Below are positions 1 to 9,105 of a DNA stretch of 64,000 nt, piece by piece (position 1 is the stretch's first letter; the number at the start of each line of letters is the position of its first letter). The DNA is from Corynebacterium jeikeium (GTDB taxonomy: Bacteria > Actinomycetota > Actinomycetes > Mycobacteriales > Mycobacteriaceae). Under the pieces are notes generated by a model. That model saw only the letters and a list, made by a program, of their open reading frames with translations, searched no databases and was not told the DNA's origin. Position numbers and translations under genes: made by a program. Location: positions 124,001 through 188,000 of the forward strand of contig NZ_JFCQ01000016.1 in NCBI RefSeq assembly GCF_000738265.1, read 5' to 3'.

Positions 1-1143
1 CTGGCCGTGTGGGGCGCTGCGACAGTGTCCTACCGCGCGCGGGTCACGCAGAGGCTCAACACCGGGCTCGGCGCATTCATCGCGGTCAGCGCTGTGATTC
101 TGATCCTCGTGATGGCCCAGAAGGACCTGGGCATGATGTTCTCCGTCGGCATCGTTGTCGCCGCGCTGATGTTCTTTGCCGGCGTGGATCGCAAGGTTTT
201 CTTCGCGCTGCTGGCTGTGGTCGGCCTGTTTGGCGCTTTTGCGATTACGCAGGCAAGCTTCCGTGGTGCCCGCATTACGACGTGGAAAGACGCCCTGACT
301 CTGAACTTCGGTGAAACCACTACCCAGGGCGCGGCTTACCAGTCGCACCAGGGCATCCTTTCCCTGTCCGATGGTGGGCTGTTCGGCGCAGGGCTAGGGC
401 AGTCCCGCGCGAAGTGGTTCTACCTTCCCGAGGCGAAGAACGACTTCATCTTCGCCATCGTCGGCGAAGAGCTGGGCATGTTCGGTGCCGTATTCGTCGT
501 TTTCCTTTTCGGCATGCTTGGCTGGTTCGGCATTCGAACTGCGATGGCCCAGGCGGATCCATTCATGCGGCTACTGGCGGCTACCCTGACGATCGGTATC
601 TCCGTTCAGGCGTTCTTCAACATGGGCTACGTCGTGGGTCTGCTGCCGGTGACGGGTATTCAGCTGCCCCTCATTTCCGCCGGTGGTTCCTCGGCGATCA
701 TCACCCTGCTTTCCATGGGGCTGCTGTGCAACTGTGCGCGCAATGAGCCGGAGACGGTGTCCTCGATGCAACACGAAGGCCGCCCGCTGATCGACCGCAT
801 TCTGTTGCTGCCTGAACCGCAGGGCTACAAGGCAGGCGAGCAGCGCCGTACCCAGCGGCGCGAGACCGCCTATAGCTATGGCGCGCCGGTGACCCGCCCA
901 CAGCCGGGAGGCGGCCGGGGTAGCCAAGACGTGCGCCGCGAGCGCGATCGGGTGGAGGAGTCTATCCGCCGCGTCGGCGGCGAGTCGCGCCTGCGTGGCT
1001 ACGATGGGGTACGAAGGCAGAATCTTCCCCCGACGGCAACGCCCAAGCCCATCCCGCGGAGCCGTCAGCGGGCGGACGATGCGGGGCAGAGACGAGCCCG
1101 CAAAACCCGCAGAACTATCGACGATCGACACAGGAGGCGCTAG
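1..1143 (+). CDS. ftsW: FtsW, septal peptidoglycan polymerase (5' partial)
   Basis: C-terminal part of the SEDS-family lipid II glycosyltransferase FtsW; the frame is open to base 1, so the gene starts upstream of the window. Several hydrophobic membrane segments are visible, followed by the SEDS signatures KNDFIFAIVGEELG (about bases 436-477) and GLLPVTGIQLPLISAGGSS (about 640-696). After the last membrane segment comes a roughly 130-residue, very Arg-rich cytoplasmic tail, typical of actinobacterial FtsW and expected to contact other division proteins. It is followed 3 bases later by murG, in the usual dcw order. FtsW rather than RodA is chosen from the neighbours. Confidence 0.93.
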   Translation: MAVWGAATVSYRARVTQRLNTGLGAFIAVSAVILILVMAQKDLGMMFSVGIVVAALMFFAGVDRKVFFALLAVVGLFGAFAITQASFRGARITTWKDALTLNFGETTTQGAAYQSHQGILSLSDGGLFGAGLGQSRAKWFYLPEAKNDFIFAIVGEELGMFGAVFVVFLFGMLGWFGIRTAMAQADPFMRLLAATLTIGISVQAFFNMGYVVGLLPVTGIQLPLISAGGSSAIITLLSMGLLCNCARNEPETVSSMQHEGRPLIDRILLLPEPQGYKAGEQRRTQRRETAYSYGAPVTRPQPGGGRGSQDVRRERDRVEESIRRVGGESRLRGYDGVRRQNLPPTATPKPIPRSRQRADDAGQRRARKTRRTIDDRHRRR

Positions 1144-1146
1144 CCC

Positions 1147-2262
1147 TTGACCTCGCAGCCACAAGCCGACCGGAAGTTATCAGTCGTCGTAGCCGGCGGC
1201 GGCACCGCCGGCCACATTGAACCAGCTATGGCCGTGGCAGAGGCGGTTCGTGCGCAGCGCCCAGACGCGCGCATCACCGCCCTGGGTACGACCCGCGGGC
1301 TGGAGAGCACACTAGTCCCAGCGCGTGGTTTTGATCTGGAGCTGATCCCACCGGTGCCGGTTCCGCGCAAGGTAAACAAAGACCTGATCACGTTGCCGAT
1401 GCGACTGGGGAAGGCCCTGAAGGCCACCAAGCGGGTACTGCGTGAGGTAGAGGCGGATGTGGTCATCGGCTTCGGCGGCTACGTTTCCGCCCCGGCCTAC
1501 CTGGCCGCACGCGCCCTGAAGATCCCGTTCTTTGTCCACGAGGCCAACGCCCGGGCGGGCGTTGCCAACAAGCTGGGCGTGAAGCTGGGCGGAACAGGGC
1601 TGGCGGCTGTTGAAGATTCGGGCCTGGAAGCCGAGGTTGTCGGAATTCCGGTGCGCGACGCGGTACTGAACCTGGATCGCGCCGCCCTGCGCAGCGAGGC
1701 CCGCGAATTTTTCGGTGTGGACCCCGACGCGCCACTGCTGTTGGTCACCGGTGGTTCCCAGGGCGCGCGCAGCATCAACGAGGCCGTGGTGAATGCAGCC
1801 AAGACACTGCAGGATGCCAACATCGGAGTACTGCACGCCTATGGCAAGAAGAACCAGGTGGAGCTCCCGCAGGAAGTGCAGGAAGGCACCCCCCCGTACG
1901 TAGCGGTTCCGTACATCGAGCGAATGGATCTGGCGCTGGCGGCCGCGGATGCGATCCTCTGCCGATCCGGCGCGATGACCGTCGCCGAGGTTTCCGCGGT
2001 GGGCCTTCCCGGCATCTACGTGCCGCTGCCGCACGGCAATGGTGAGCAGGAACTCAACGTGCGTCCCATTACTCACGCTGGTGGCGGTGTGATCATCAAG
2101 GACGCGGAGCTGACCGAGCACCGCGTGGCGCAGGAAGTCATCCCACTGTTGCGCGATGAGACCCGCTGGCAGGCCGCCAGCCTAGCCACCCTGGCAGCTG
2201 GCCACCGCGATGCAGCGCAAAAGATCGCCGACAAGATCATCGCCGCAGCAGAATCCAAATAG
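1147..2262 (+). CDS. murG: MurG, lipid II-forming GlcNAc transferase
   Basis: Undecaprenyl-diphospho-muramoylpentapeptide beta-N-acetylglucosaminyltransferase, which turns lipid I into lipid II on the inner membrane face. The N-terminal Gly-rich loop [18 protein letters not shown] (residues about 17-34), the second-domain [13 protein letters not shown] and the UDP-GlcNAc-site stretch [21 protein letters not shown] are all present. Its 371 residues fit the family. The start is a TTG three bases after the ftsW stop; no in-frame ATG explains the N-terminal hydrophobic strand better. Transcriptional coupling to ftsW is likely. Confidence 0.95.
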   Translation: MTSQPQADRKLSVVVAGGGTAGHIEPAMAVAEAVRAQRPDARITALGTTRGLESTLVPARGFDLELIPPVPVPRKVNKDLITLPMRLGKALKATKRVLREVEADVVIGFGGYVSAPAYLAARALKIPFFVHEANARAGVANKLGVKLGGTGLAAVEDSGLEAEVVGIPVRDAVLNLDRAALRSEAREFFGVDPDAPLLLVTGGSQGARSINEAVVNAAKTLQDANIGVLHAYGKKNQVELPQEVQEGTPPYVAVPYIERMDLALAAADAILCRSGAMTVAEVSAVGLPGIYVPLPHGNGEQELNVRPITHAGGGVIIKDAELTEHRVAQEVIPLLRDETRWQAASLATLAAGHRDAAQKIADKIIAAAESK

Positions 2263-2273
2263 CTGAGCTGTCC

Positions 2274-2309
2274 GAGCCCAATACCGAGCCCAAGACCGAG
2301 CCCGAGCAC
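2274..2309 (+). repeat. Three 12-bp tandem repeats between murG and murC
   Basis: Units GAGCCCAATACC, GAGCCCAAGACC and GAGCCCGAGCAC lie directly end to end just after the murG stop. If the murG stop were read through they would encode a short Pro-Ser repeat, but the TAG at 2260-2262 closes the gene. No function is assigned. Confidence 0.75.
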
Positions 2310-2360
2310 TCGTGCTAGCACCTACCCCCTCCGTCCTCTAGAAAGGCACCTACTTCCCCG

Positions 2361-3857
2361 ATGAGCGAGCAGCCCCAGACCACGGACCTCACCCGCGTGC
2401 ACATGGTGGGTATCGGCGGTGCCGGAATGTCCGGCATTGCCCGCATTCTGCTGGACCGCGGCTACAAGGTCAGCGGTTCCGACATGAAGGAATCGCGCAG
2501 CGTCATGGCGTTGCGAACTGCCGGAGCGGCGATCCAGGTGGGGCACTCCGCGGATAACCTGCGCCTGTCGGGGGAGCTGCCGTCGGTGGTCGTGACCTCC
2601 TTCGCTGCGATTCCGCAGGACAACCCGGAGCTTGTCGCGGCTCGCGAGGCAGGCATTCCAGTGATTCGCCGCTCCGACGTTCTGGCGCTGTTGATGCAGA
2701 ACCGGCGCGCATTCCTGCTGGCCGGTACCCACGGCAAGACCTCGACCACTTCGATGGCCGTCGCGGCACTGCAGGCTGCGCACCAGGATCCGTCGTTCGC
2801 GATCGGCGGCCAGCTGAACCGAGCGGGCACGAATGCCCACCACGGCACCGGCGAGATCTTCGTCGCCGAGGCCGACGAGTCCGACGGCTCCTTCCTGTCC
2901 TACTCGCCCGAGGTCGCTGTGGTCACGAACATCGAGCCCGACCACCTGGATTACTTCAAGACGGAGGCGGCCTACCGAGAGGTCTTCGAGAAGTTCGCCC
3001 ACTGCATCGTTCCCGGTGGTTATCTGGTGGCCTGCCTGGACGATCCGGGTTCCGCTGCTCTTGCGGAGGGGCTTGTGGCCGCCGCGGCGCGCGGCGAGGC
3101 CCAGCCGTTCACCGTTGTTGGTTATGGCACTGCCGAGGGGTGTGACGCCCACTCTTCCGTGCCCCCAGCAGCCATCATCGATAGCACGGAGGTCACCGCC
3201 GAGGGCACCGTTTCCACCCTGCGCCTGACTGAGGCCGTGAACCAGGCCGTAGGACAGGGTGCCGGTACGTATTCCCTGCGCGTAGCCATCCCAGGTACGC
3301 ATATGGTGCTTAACGCCACGGCCGCGGCGCTAGGTAGCGTGCTGCTGGGCGCGGACGTGGAAAAGGTCATCGAGGGCATTGGCGGTTTCGACGGAGTACG
3401 TCGACGCTTCGAGTACCACGGCACCCGCCGGGAGGTCGAGGTCTACGACGACTACGCCCACCACCCGACCGAGGTCGCGGCTGTGCTGTCCGCAGCACGC
3501 CAGCGCGTGCAGGCCCGAGGCGGGCGCATCGTCGCCATATTCCAGCCGCACCTGTACTCCCGCACGATTAGCTTTGCTGCCGAGTTTGCCGAGGCGCTGT
3601 CGCTGGCCGATCAGGTGGTTCTGCTGGATATCTTCGGGGCCCGCGAAGAGCCCGTCGAGGGCGTGGATTCCCGCATTATCGGCAACAAGATCGACAGTGC
3701 TACCGAGTGGGTCTTTGAGCCCGACTTCTCCGCTGTGGCCGGGGTTGTCGCCAACCTGGCGCAGCCCGGCGACATGGTGTTGACCATCGGCGCGGGGACC
3801 GTGACGATGCTGGCCGACGAGATCTTGTTGCAGCTGGAAAGTGGTGACCGCGGATGA
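2361..3857 (+). CDS. murC: MurC, UDP-N-acetylmuramate-L-alanine ligase
   Basis: Cytoplasmic Mur ligase that adds L-alanine to UDP-MurNAc using ATP. Rossmann motif [14 protein letters not shown] near the N-terminus, P-loop [11 protein letters not shown] at about residues 122-132, [11 protein letters not shown] at about 168, and the C-terminal [10 protein letters not shown] and IFQPHLYSR motifs are all seen. Length 498 aa is normal. A GAAAGG ribosome-binding site lies rather far (about 14 bases) before the ATG. The stop overlaps the ftsQ start as ATGA, indicating translational coupling. Confidence 0.96.
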   Translation: MSEQPQTTDLTRVHMVGIGGAGMSGIARILLDRGYKVSGSDMKESRSVMALRTAGAAIQVGHSADNLRLSGELPSVVVTSFAAIPQDNPELVAAREAGIPVIRRSDVLALLMQNRRAFLLAGTHGKTSTTSMAVAALQAAHQDPSFAIGGQLNRAGTNAHHGTGEIFVAEADESDGSFLSYSPEVAVVTNIEPDHLDYFKTEAAYREVFEKFAHCIVPGGYLVACLDDPGSAALAEGLVAAAARGEAQPFTVVGYGTAEGCDAHSSVPPAAIIDSTEVTAEGTVSTLRLTEAVNQAVGQGAGTYSLRVAIPGTHMVLNATAAALGSVLLGADVEKVIEGIGGFDGVRRRFEYHGTRREVEVYDDYAHHPTEVAAVLSAARQRVQARGGRIVAIFQPHLYSRTISFAAEFAEALSLADQVVLLDIFGAREEPVEGVDSRIIGNKIDSATEWVFEPDFSAVAGVVANLAQPGDMVLTIGAGTVTMLADEILLQLESGDRG

Positions 3858-4582
3858 GCGGGGCGTCAAGAATAAAGAGCAACAAGCGCAGCACCACCAA
3901 CAAACGCAGCGCTGACAAGGGGCGCAACCCCCGTAGGAAGCGGCTGCAGTGGCTGGTCGCCGGGCTGGTAGCCCTGGTCGTGTTGCTGGGCGTGGTGGTG
4001 TATGCGGCGCCGATTCTGAGGGTTTCGCAGATCGACGTGCAGGGCACCACCAACGCAGATGCGGAGGCCATCCGCACAGCGAGCACCATCAACGCGGGCG
4101 ATAACATGTTGCGACTGGACATTGCTGGTGCGGCGCAGAGCGTATCCAAGGTGCCGTGGGTCGAGAAGGTGACGGTGAAGCGTTCCTGGCCTACGACGGT
4201 GACCATCGACGTCACGGAGCACAAAGCGATCGGCTATGTCATGGACGGGGACACGCCACACGTGGTGGACGAGAATGGTCAGATTTTCCTGACGGGTGTG
4301 AAGCCCGAGGGTGCTTTGGAGTTCAAGAAAACTAAGGCTGATGATGCGCGAGCTATTCAATCGGTGACGCAGGTGATCACTGCGCTGTCCGATGATCTGC
4401 GGGGCAAGCTGGAGGGAATCGAAGCCGAATCGGCGGATAGCATCAAGCTGTTTTTCCCTAATCAGGCCGTGTATTGGGGATCTTCCGAGAGGGCCGACGA
4501 GAAGGCGGAGGCGACCCGTATTGTGCTGGGGCGCGAGGGGAATTGGAACGTCTCCAACCCCGCAATGCCCACCGTGAAATAG
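3854..4582 (+). CDS. ftsQ: FtsQ, division protein with POTRA domain
   Basis: Bitopic division protein that links the septal synthase to the divisome. It has a short basic cytoplasmic N-terminus, one membrane helix at about residues 32-54, then an extracytoplasmic POTRA domain starting [13 protein letters not shown], followed by the beta domain. 242 aa. The ATG overlaps the murC stop. The first codons contain a near-copy of the dispersed GGCGTCA element (3862-3877). No ftsA lies between ftsQ and ftsZ, as is normal in mycolic-acid actinobacteria. Confidence 0.93.
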   Translation: MSGASRIKSNKRSTTNKRSADKGRNPRRKRLQWLVAGLVALVVLLGVVVYAAPILRVSQIDVQGTTNADAEAIRTASTINAGDNMLRLDIAGAAQSVSKVPWVEKVTVKRSWPTTVTIDVTEHKAIGYVMDGDTPHVVDENGQIFLTGVKPEGALEFKKTKADDARAIQSVTQVITALSDDLRGKLEGIEAESADSIKLFFPNQAVYWGSSERADEKAEATRIVLGREGNWNVSNPAMPTVK

Positions 4583-4740
4583 GGGCGAAACCCCAGCTTA
4601 AGCTTTAAGTTGAACTTTAAGGATACGACACGCCACCAAAAATGTGCGCCGCTAAATGCTTGACGGCTAGGAAGATGGACGGCAACAGCAAACCGGTAAA
4701 TCTCAAAGCACGAAAACTTTAGGAAGGCGGAAAAACGCAC
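4583..4740 (+). promoter_or_regulatory. ftsZ upstream region
   Basis: 158 bases between ftsQ and ftsZ. A small GGGG-CGAAA-CCCC hairpin (4582-4594) overlaps the ftsQ stop, with no T-run. It is followed by an AT-rich stretch with CTTTAAG repeated at 4603-4609 and 4615-4621. A TTGACG -35-like hexamer lies at about 4660, but no convincing -10 is placed with it. AGGAAGG precedes the ATG. Separate promoters for ftsZ are known in corynebacteria; the exact start cannot be called here. Confidence 0.4.
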
Positions 4741-6060
4741 ATGACGAATCCTGGAAACCACCTCGCCGAGATCAAGGTAGTCGGCGTCGGCGGCGGCGGA
4801 GTGAACGCCGTCAACCGCATGATCGACGAGAAGCTGCAGGGCGTGGAGTTCATCGCGATCAACACCGACGCGCAGGCACTGATGCTCACTGATGCGGACA
4901 TCAAGCTGGACATCGGCCGCGAAGAAACCCGTGGCCTGGGTGCAGGCGCTAACCCCGAGGTGGGTCGCAAGTCCGCCGAGGATCACAAGGACCAGATCGA
5001 GGAGATCCTGGCCGGCGCTGACATGGTCTTCGTCACCGCTGGCGAGGGCGGCGGCACCGGTACCGGCGCCGCCCCGGTCGTTGCGAACATCGCCAAGAAG
5101 CAGAACGCCCTGACCGTCGGCGTGGTTACCCGTCCCTTCGGCTTTGAGGGCCGCCGCCGTAGCAAGCAGGCCATGGAGGGTATCGAGGCCCTGCGCGAGG
5201 TTTGCGACACGCTGATCGTTATCCCCAACGATTCGCTGCTGAAGATGTCCGAAGAGCAGCTGTCCATGATGGAGGCTTTCCGCAAGGCCGACGACGTGCT
5301 GCTCAGCGGTGTGGAGGGCATCACCAAGCTGATCACTACCCCCGGTGTGATCAACGTGGACTTCGCCGACGTGCGCTCCGTTATGACCGACGCGGGCTCC
5401 GCCCTGATGGGTATCGGCACCGCCCGCGGCGACCAGCGCGCCGTCAAGGCCACCCAGGCAGCCATCAACTCCCCGCTGCTGGAAAGCACCATGGAAGGCG
5501 CGAAGGGCGTGCTGCTGTCCTTCGCCGGCGGCTCCGACCTGGGCCTGTTGGAGGTCTCCCAGGCTGCTGATCTGGTGGAGGAGAAGGCCGACGAAGACGT
5601 CAACCTGATCTTCGGCACCATCATCGACGATCAGCTGGGCGACGAAGTCCGCGTGACCGTCATCGCCACCGGCTTCGATGATTCCCCGTCCGCCTCGTCC
5701 GTCAACGAGCGCGCCGGTGCACACCGCGCGCCGGAGGGTGCCAACGCAACCGCTGGAGCTGCAGCCGGCGCTGCCCAGCCGACGAACCTATTCGGTGGCC
5801 AGGAGGCTCCGCAGGCTGGTCAGGCTTCCCCAGTACAGCCGGAGCCGCAGGCAACCATTGACCCGGCCACCCCGCAGGCAGGTGCGCAGACCAGCTTCGC
5901 GCAGCGTCGCGGTACCGTCCCGCAGCAGGCTCCGTCCGCCCAGTCCACCCAGTCCGGTGGCCTGTTCACCTCCGCGGCGCAGGAGCCACAGAACCCCACC
6001 CACGCCGGTGTGGATCTGTCGGAGGATGAGGACGACCTGGATCTGCCGGACTTCAACTAA
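4741..6060 (+). CDS. ftsZ: FtsZ, tubulin-like division GTPase
   Basis: Polymerises into the Z-ring. The [13 protein letters not shown] nucleotide loop is at about residue 15, the tubulin signature GEGGGTGTG at residues 101-109, and the [12 protein letters not shown]7-region helix at about 205. After about residue 320 there is a long Ala/Gln/Pro-rich linker, then an acidic C-terminal peptide ending DLDLPDFN, the conserved tail that binds partners such as SepF and FtsW in actinobacteria. 439 aa. Start supported by the upstream AGGAAGG. Confidence 0.98.
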   Translation: MTNPGNHLAEIKVVGVGGGGVNAVNRMIDEKLQGVEFIAINTDAQALMLTDADIKLDIGREETRGLGAGANPEVGRKSAEDHKDQIEEILAGADMVFVTAGEGGGTGTGAAPVVANIAKKQNALTVGVVTRPFGFEGRRRSKQAMEGIEALREVCDTLIVIPNDSLLKMSEEQLSMMEAFRKADDVLLSGVEGITKLITTPGVINVDFADVRSVMTDAGSALMGIGTARGDQRAVKATQAAINSPLLESTMEGAKGVLLSFAGGSDLGLLEVSQAADLVEEKADEDVNLIFGTIIDDQLGDEVRVTVIATGFDDSPSASSVNERAGAHRAPEGANATAGAAAGAAQPTNLFGGQEAPQAGQASPVQPEPQATIDPATPQAGAQTSFAQRRGTVPQQAPSAQSTQSGGLFTSAAQEPQNPTHAGVDLSEDEDDLDLPDFN

Positions 6061-6087
6061 AGTCCCTCCGCCAGTTAGGAGCTATCC

Positions 6088-6831
6088 GTGACCCAGGACC
6101 AGCACCCGCGGGTGCGCAAGGTATTCACCGACCGCAACGGTGGGGCTTCCACCGGCCCCTATGCGTCGTTCAACTTGGGCGACCATGTGGGCGACGACCC
6201 GGCTGCTGTGGCTCAGAACCGCCAGCGTCTGGCCGATGTTTTGGGGTTGGGCGTGGAGCGCCTGGTGTTCATGGAGCAGATCCACTCGCCGAACGTCACG
6301 GAGGTCACCGCCGACCACCTCACGTCTGGCGAATCTGCGGTGATTGAGGCTACTGACGCCCTCGTCACCACCATGCGGGGCACAGCCCTGATCGTCCTCA
6401 CCGCCGACTGCGTTCCGGTTTTGCTGTCCGATGAGGATGCGGGCGTGGTGGCCGCGGTACACGCTGGCCGCATGGGCGCACGCAATGGAATTGTGCGCCG
6501 CACGGTTGCCCGCATGGAGGAGCTGGGGGCAGTGCCCAGCAATATTCACGCACTGCTCGGCGCCGCCGCCAGCGGCGAGAACTACGAGGTGCCGCAGGCT
6601 ATGGCGGCCGACGTGGAGGCTAAACTCCCCGGCTCGGCCACCACCACCGCTCAGGGCACCACAGGGTTGGACATCCGTGCTGGTCTGACCCGCCAACTGC
6701 TTTCCCTTGGGGTGCGCAGCATCGACGCGGATCCCCGCTGTACCATTGCGCCGGAGAACTCCGATCGCTTCTTCTCCTATCGTCGGGAGGGGACGACGGG
6801 TCGCCAGGCTGGCGTAGTGTGGATGCCATGA
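6088..6831 (+). CDS. pgeF: PgeF/YfiH (DUF152) laccase-domain protein
   Basis: Family once called multicopper polyphenol oxidase; members act on purine nucleosides or correct misincorporated residues in peptidoglycan precursors. Metal-site blocks LTADCVPVLL (about residues 109-118) and AVHAGRMG (about 129-136) are present, and the C-terminus RREGTTGRQAGVVWM is typical. GTG start with TTAGGA 8 bases upstream. Placed between ftsZ and yggS, as in most actinobacteria, and overlapping yggS by ATGA. Confidence 0.9.
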   Translation: MTQDQHPRVRKVFTDRNGGASTGPYASFNLGDHVGDDPAAVAQNRQRLADVLGLGVERLVFMEQIHSPNVTEVTADHLTSGESAVIEATDALVTTMRGTALIVLTADCVPVLLSDEDAGVVAAVHAGRMGARNGIVRRTVARMEELGAVPSNIHALLGAAASGENYEVPQAMAADVEAKLPGSATTTAQGTTGLDIRAGLTRQLLSLGVRSIDADPRCTIAPENSDRFFSYRREGTTGRQAGVVWMP

Positions 6832-7574
6832 CTGAGCAGACGAGCGAGCACCGTGCGCCGGACGAGCTGCCTGGCGGGTCGACAGACCTCGGGCCGCGTG
6901 GCCAGGAGATCGCCCGGAACCTCGCCCGCGTGCGTCAGCGTATCGCGGTAGCTGGGGGAGCAGACCTGCTGCCGATCACCAAGTTCCACGTTGCCGAGGA
7001 CCTTAGGGTTTTGGCACGGCTGGGCGTCACCGCCGTCGGCGAGAACCGCGAACAAGAAGCGCGCGACAAACACGCGCAACTGGCGGAGACAGGACTGCAG
7101 TTCCACATGGTGGGGCAAGTGCAAACGAAGAAGGCGAATTCCGTGGCGCGGTGGGCAGCCGCCGTGCACACCGTGGATTCGCTGAAGCTCCTCAACGCGT
7201 TGGACAGAGGTGCTGGGTTGGCGCTTGAACGCGGCGACCGGGATAGTGCCTTGCCGGTGCTGCTACAGTTCAGCGCCGACGGTGACCCGCAGCGTGGCGG
7301 GGCGGTGGAGGCCGATATCGACCAGCTGGCCGATGCCGCCGCGGAAGCCGATAACTTGGAGCTGCGAGGGCTCATGACGGTGCCGCCACTAGGGGCCGAT
7401 CCGGCAGCCGTGTTCGCTCGCGGGCGACAGCTCGTCGAGCGCATCTCTGACCGGGTTCTCGGTGCGCCGGTTTACTCCGCTGGAATGAGCGGTGACCTGG
7501 AGATTGCCATCGCGGAAGGCTCCACGCTGGTGCGTGTCGGTACGGATATTATGGGCGCGCGACCAGTACTTTAA
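6828..7574 (+). CDS. YggS-family PLP homeostasis protein
   Basis: YggS/PROSC pyridoxal-phosphate binding protein, a single-domain PLP barrel with no known catalytic turnover that buffers PLP and affects amino-acid pools. The PLP lysine is probably in LLPITKFH (about residues 43-50), and the conserved VGENREQEARDK and FHMVGQVQTKK blocks follow. The C-terminal SAGMSGDLEIAIAEGSTLVRVG is the family phosphate-binding end. The start at 6828 is the ATG overlapping the pgeF stop; a GTG at 6819 is in frame but less likely. 248 aa. Confidence 0.92.
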   Translation: MTEQTSEHRAPDELPGGSTDLGPRGQEIARNLARVRQRIAVAGGADLLPITKFHVAEDLRVLARLGVTAVGENREQEARDKHAQLAETGLQFHMVGQVQTKKANSVARWAAAVHTVDSLKLLNALDRGAGLALERGDRDSALPVLLQFSADGDPQRGGAVEADIDQLADAAAEADNLELRGLMTVPPLGADPAAVFARGRQLVERISDRVLGAPVYSAGMSGDLEIAIAEGSTLVRVGTDIMGARPVL

Positions 7575-7633
7575 AGCACATAGCCAACAGAACTACACTA
7601 ATTAATTACGCAACGGAAGGTTCCTTTAGAGCA

Positions 7634-8200
7634 ATGGCAGACAACTTTATGGACAAGACCAAGCGCTTCTTCGGTTTTGATTCCGTGGAATCCTACGAAA
7701 CGGATTACTACAGCGACGGCTACAGCTCCCGGGAACGCGATCGCGAGGCTGACCGTGACGCACACGAGCCTTCCTACCGCTCCCGCGCCGACCGGGATCG
7801 TCTGGGTGCTGACCGTGAGGACCGCTACCGTCGCTCCGAGTACTCTGATCGCGAGGATCGTTACTCTTCGCGCGGTTCTCGCTACTCTTCTTCCGCTGAC
7901 TCCTACGCTGAAGCGCCGGCGGAGGAAAAGACGCCCTCGGCTTTCGTGTCTTTCACCCTGAGCTCCTACACGCAAGCCAGTGAGCTGGTAGATAACCTGA
8001 AGGCTCGCGAGGTTGTCGTATTCTCCCTGAGCGGCATGGAAAAGGGTGAGGCCAAGCGCGTGCTAGACTTCGCTGCTGGTCTGAGCCGTGGACTGGACGC
8101 ACAGCTGAAGAAGCTGAAGGGCGTGCGTAACTTCATTCTGCTGCCAAAGGGCGTAACTCTGGCGCAGGATCAGCTGGATGCGATTGCTGAGTCGCTCTAG
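7634..8200 (+). CDS. sepF: SepF, FtsZ membrane anchor
   Basis: An N-terminal amphipathic membrane-binding helix (MADNFMDKTKRFFGF) is followed by a charged, Arg/Asp/Ser-rich linker of about 70 residues with repeated DREDRY-like blocks, then the globular SepF domain (about residues 105-188), which binds the FtsZ tail. With no ftsA, SepF is expected to be the main FtsZ anchor. 188 aa. The 59 bases upstream may contain a promoter of its own but none is clear. Confidence 0.93.
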   Translation: MADNFMDKTKRFFGFDSVESYETDYYSDGYSSRERDREADRDAHEPSYRSRADRDRLGADREDRYRRSEYSDREDRYSSRGSRYSSSADSYAEAPAEEKTPSAFVSFTLSSYTQASELVDNLKAREVVVFSLSGMEKGEAKRVLDFAAGLSRGLDAQLKKLKGVRNFILLPKGVTLAQDQLDAIAESL

Positions 8201-8269
8201 CCCCTTGCGAGAGACCCTTCAAGCGCCCCTAGACCGACATCCGAACTCTGTTGGGGAGAGACCTCTTAA

Positions 8270-8560
8270 GTGAACGAAATTCTCATTGTTCTGCTGTGGC
8301 TGATTCGCTTTTATGTGCTGATTTTGATTCTGCGCATCATCATCGAAATGATTCAGTCCTTTTCCCGCAATTGGCGGCCGCAGCGATGGTTCAGCATCCT
8401 CGCCGAACCGCTGTTTGTCGTAACGGATCCGCCGGTCAAGGCGCTAAGGAAGCTGATTCCACCTATTCAGCTCGGGGGAGTGGGACTGGATGTTTCGGTG
8501 CTGGTGCTGTTCTTCGGACTGCAAATTCTCAGTAGAGTACTGGCAGCACTTATTCACTAG
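8270..8560 (+). CDS. YggT-family membrane protein
   Basis: Small YggT/Ycf19-like integral membrane protein of 96 aa with two hydrophobic segments (about residues 3-27 and 68-95) and the intervening RPQRWFSILAEPLFVVTDPPVKALRKLIPP stretch (given in part by RPQRWFSIL and TDPPVKALRK), typical of the family. GTG start with GGGGAGAG about 9 bases upstream. It sits between sepF and wag31 as in other actinobacteria; a role in osmotic or division-linked membrane function is known only loosely. Confidence 0.87.
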   Translation: MNEILIVLLWLIRFYVLILILRIIIEMIQSFSRNWRPQRWFSILAEPLFVVTDPPVKALRKLIPPIQLGGVGLDVSVLVLFFGLQILSRVLAALIH

Positions 8561-8564
8561 TGAG

Positions 8565-8589
8565 CCACCTTTTATGGGGTGGTACTTTT
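8565..8589 (+). terminator. Weak hairpin after yggT
   Basis: CCACC (8565-8569) can pair with GGTGG (8578-8582), followed by TACTTTT. The stem is short and the T-run interrupted, so this is only a possible end of the ftsZ-yggT transcript. Confidence 0.3.
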
Positions 8590-8631
8590 GGGGAACAAAA
8601 GGGTAGGGGGGTAGTGAATGGGGGAGGCAAA

Positions 8632-8668
8632 GAACGGACATAGCTCAAAAGCTTGTGAATGTCCGTTC
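8632..8668. other. 10-bp perfect inverted repeat downstream of yggT
   Basis: GAACGGACAT (8632-8641) and ATGTCCGTTC (8659-8668) are perfect complements, with a smaller AGCT-CAAA-AGCT hairpin between them. It could be an RNA hairpin or a protein-binding palindrome. No long T-run follows. It lies in the 545-bp gap before wag31. Confidence 0.7.
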
Positions 8669-8730
8669 ATATCTTTATCATTAAAGACATCTTCGCGGTA
8701 AGTGAGTGAGGCTGCGGAGATGTCGTGTGT

Positions 8731-8799
8731 AGTGACGAAAGCCGCTGCTGGTCGAGAATGTGGGTCTTGGCTGGCGGCGGCTTTCCCCTTTCGGTCACT
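8731..8799 (+). ncRNA. Nested stem-loop in wag31 upstream region
   Basis: Outer arms AGTGAC (8731-8736) and GTCACT (8794-8799) enclose a 13-base inner stem, GAAAGCCGCTGCT (8737-8749) with GGCGGCGGCTTTC (8773-8785), counting two G-U pairs. GAAAG at 8737-8741 can alternatively pair with CTTTC at 8788-8792, so two mutually exclusive folds exist. This could be part of a structured leader or a small RNA. No known RNA family is recognised. Confidence 0.45.
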
Positions 8800-8928
8800 T
8801 GTTACAACGCGGGGGAGTGTGGAGCGTTACGTGCTCTGCTAAAGAAAGTTAGAAAGTGTCATATGGGGGTAATAGCAGGGGGTGAGGTGCGTGGGGTGAT
8901 AACTGTGAGGCTGATGTGATTATGGTCG

Positions 8929-9012
8929 ACTCAAGTTGAGTGAAGTTGAGCAGCGGTTAAGGTGTTAATCTAGAGCTAAAGTTGAGACTGATACAACAGA
9001 TGCTGGTATGCT
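8929..9012 (+). promoter_or_regulatory. Probable wag31 promoter with TTGAG repeats
   Basis: ACTCAA-G-TTGAGT (8929-8941) is a perfect 6-1-6 inverted repeat. AAGTTGAG occurs at 8933-8940, 8943-8950 and 8979-8986. The last copy overlaps a -35-like TTGAGA (8982-8987), which is 19 bases before TATGCT (9007-9012), preceded by TG as in an extended -10. The transcript leader to the ATG would be about 90 bases. Repeats overlapping the -35 suggest an activator or repressor, which is unidentified. Confidence 0.45.
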
Positions 9013-9105
9013 TTGTATCTGTTTCATAAACCATCAATAGTTTTCATCACTGTTGCGAACGCCTTCTAGCACTTTGAGGCAATCCGAAAGGGAAAGGGAC
9101 AACCT

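Noticed and set aside
8725-8919. 64-codon open frame in the wag31 upstream gap
   Set aside because: It lies on top of the stem-loop, has no ribosome-binding site, and its composition does not look coding.
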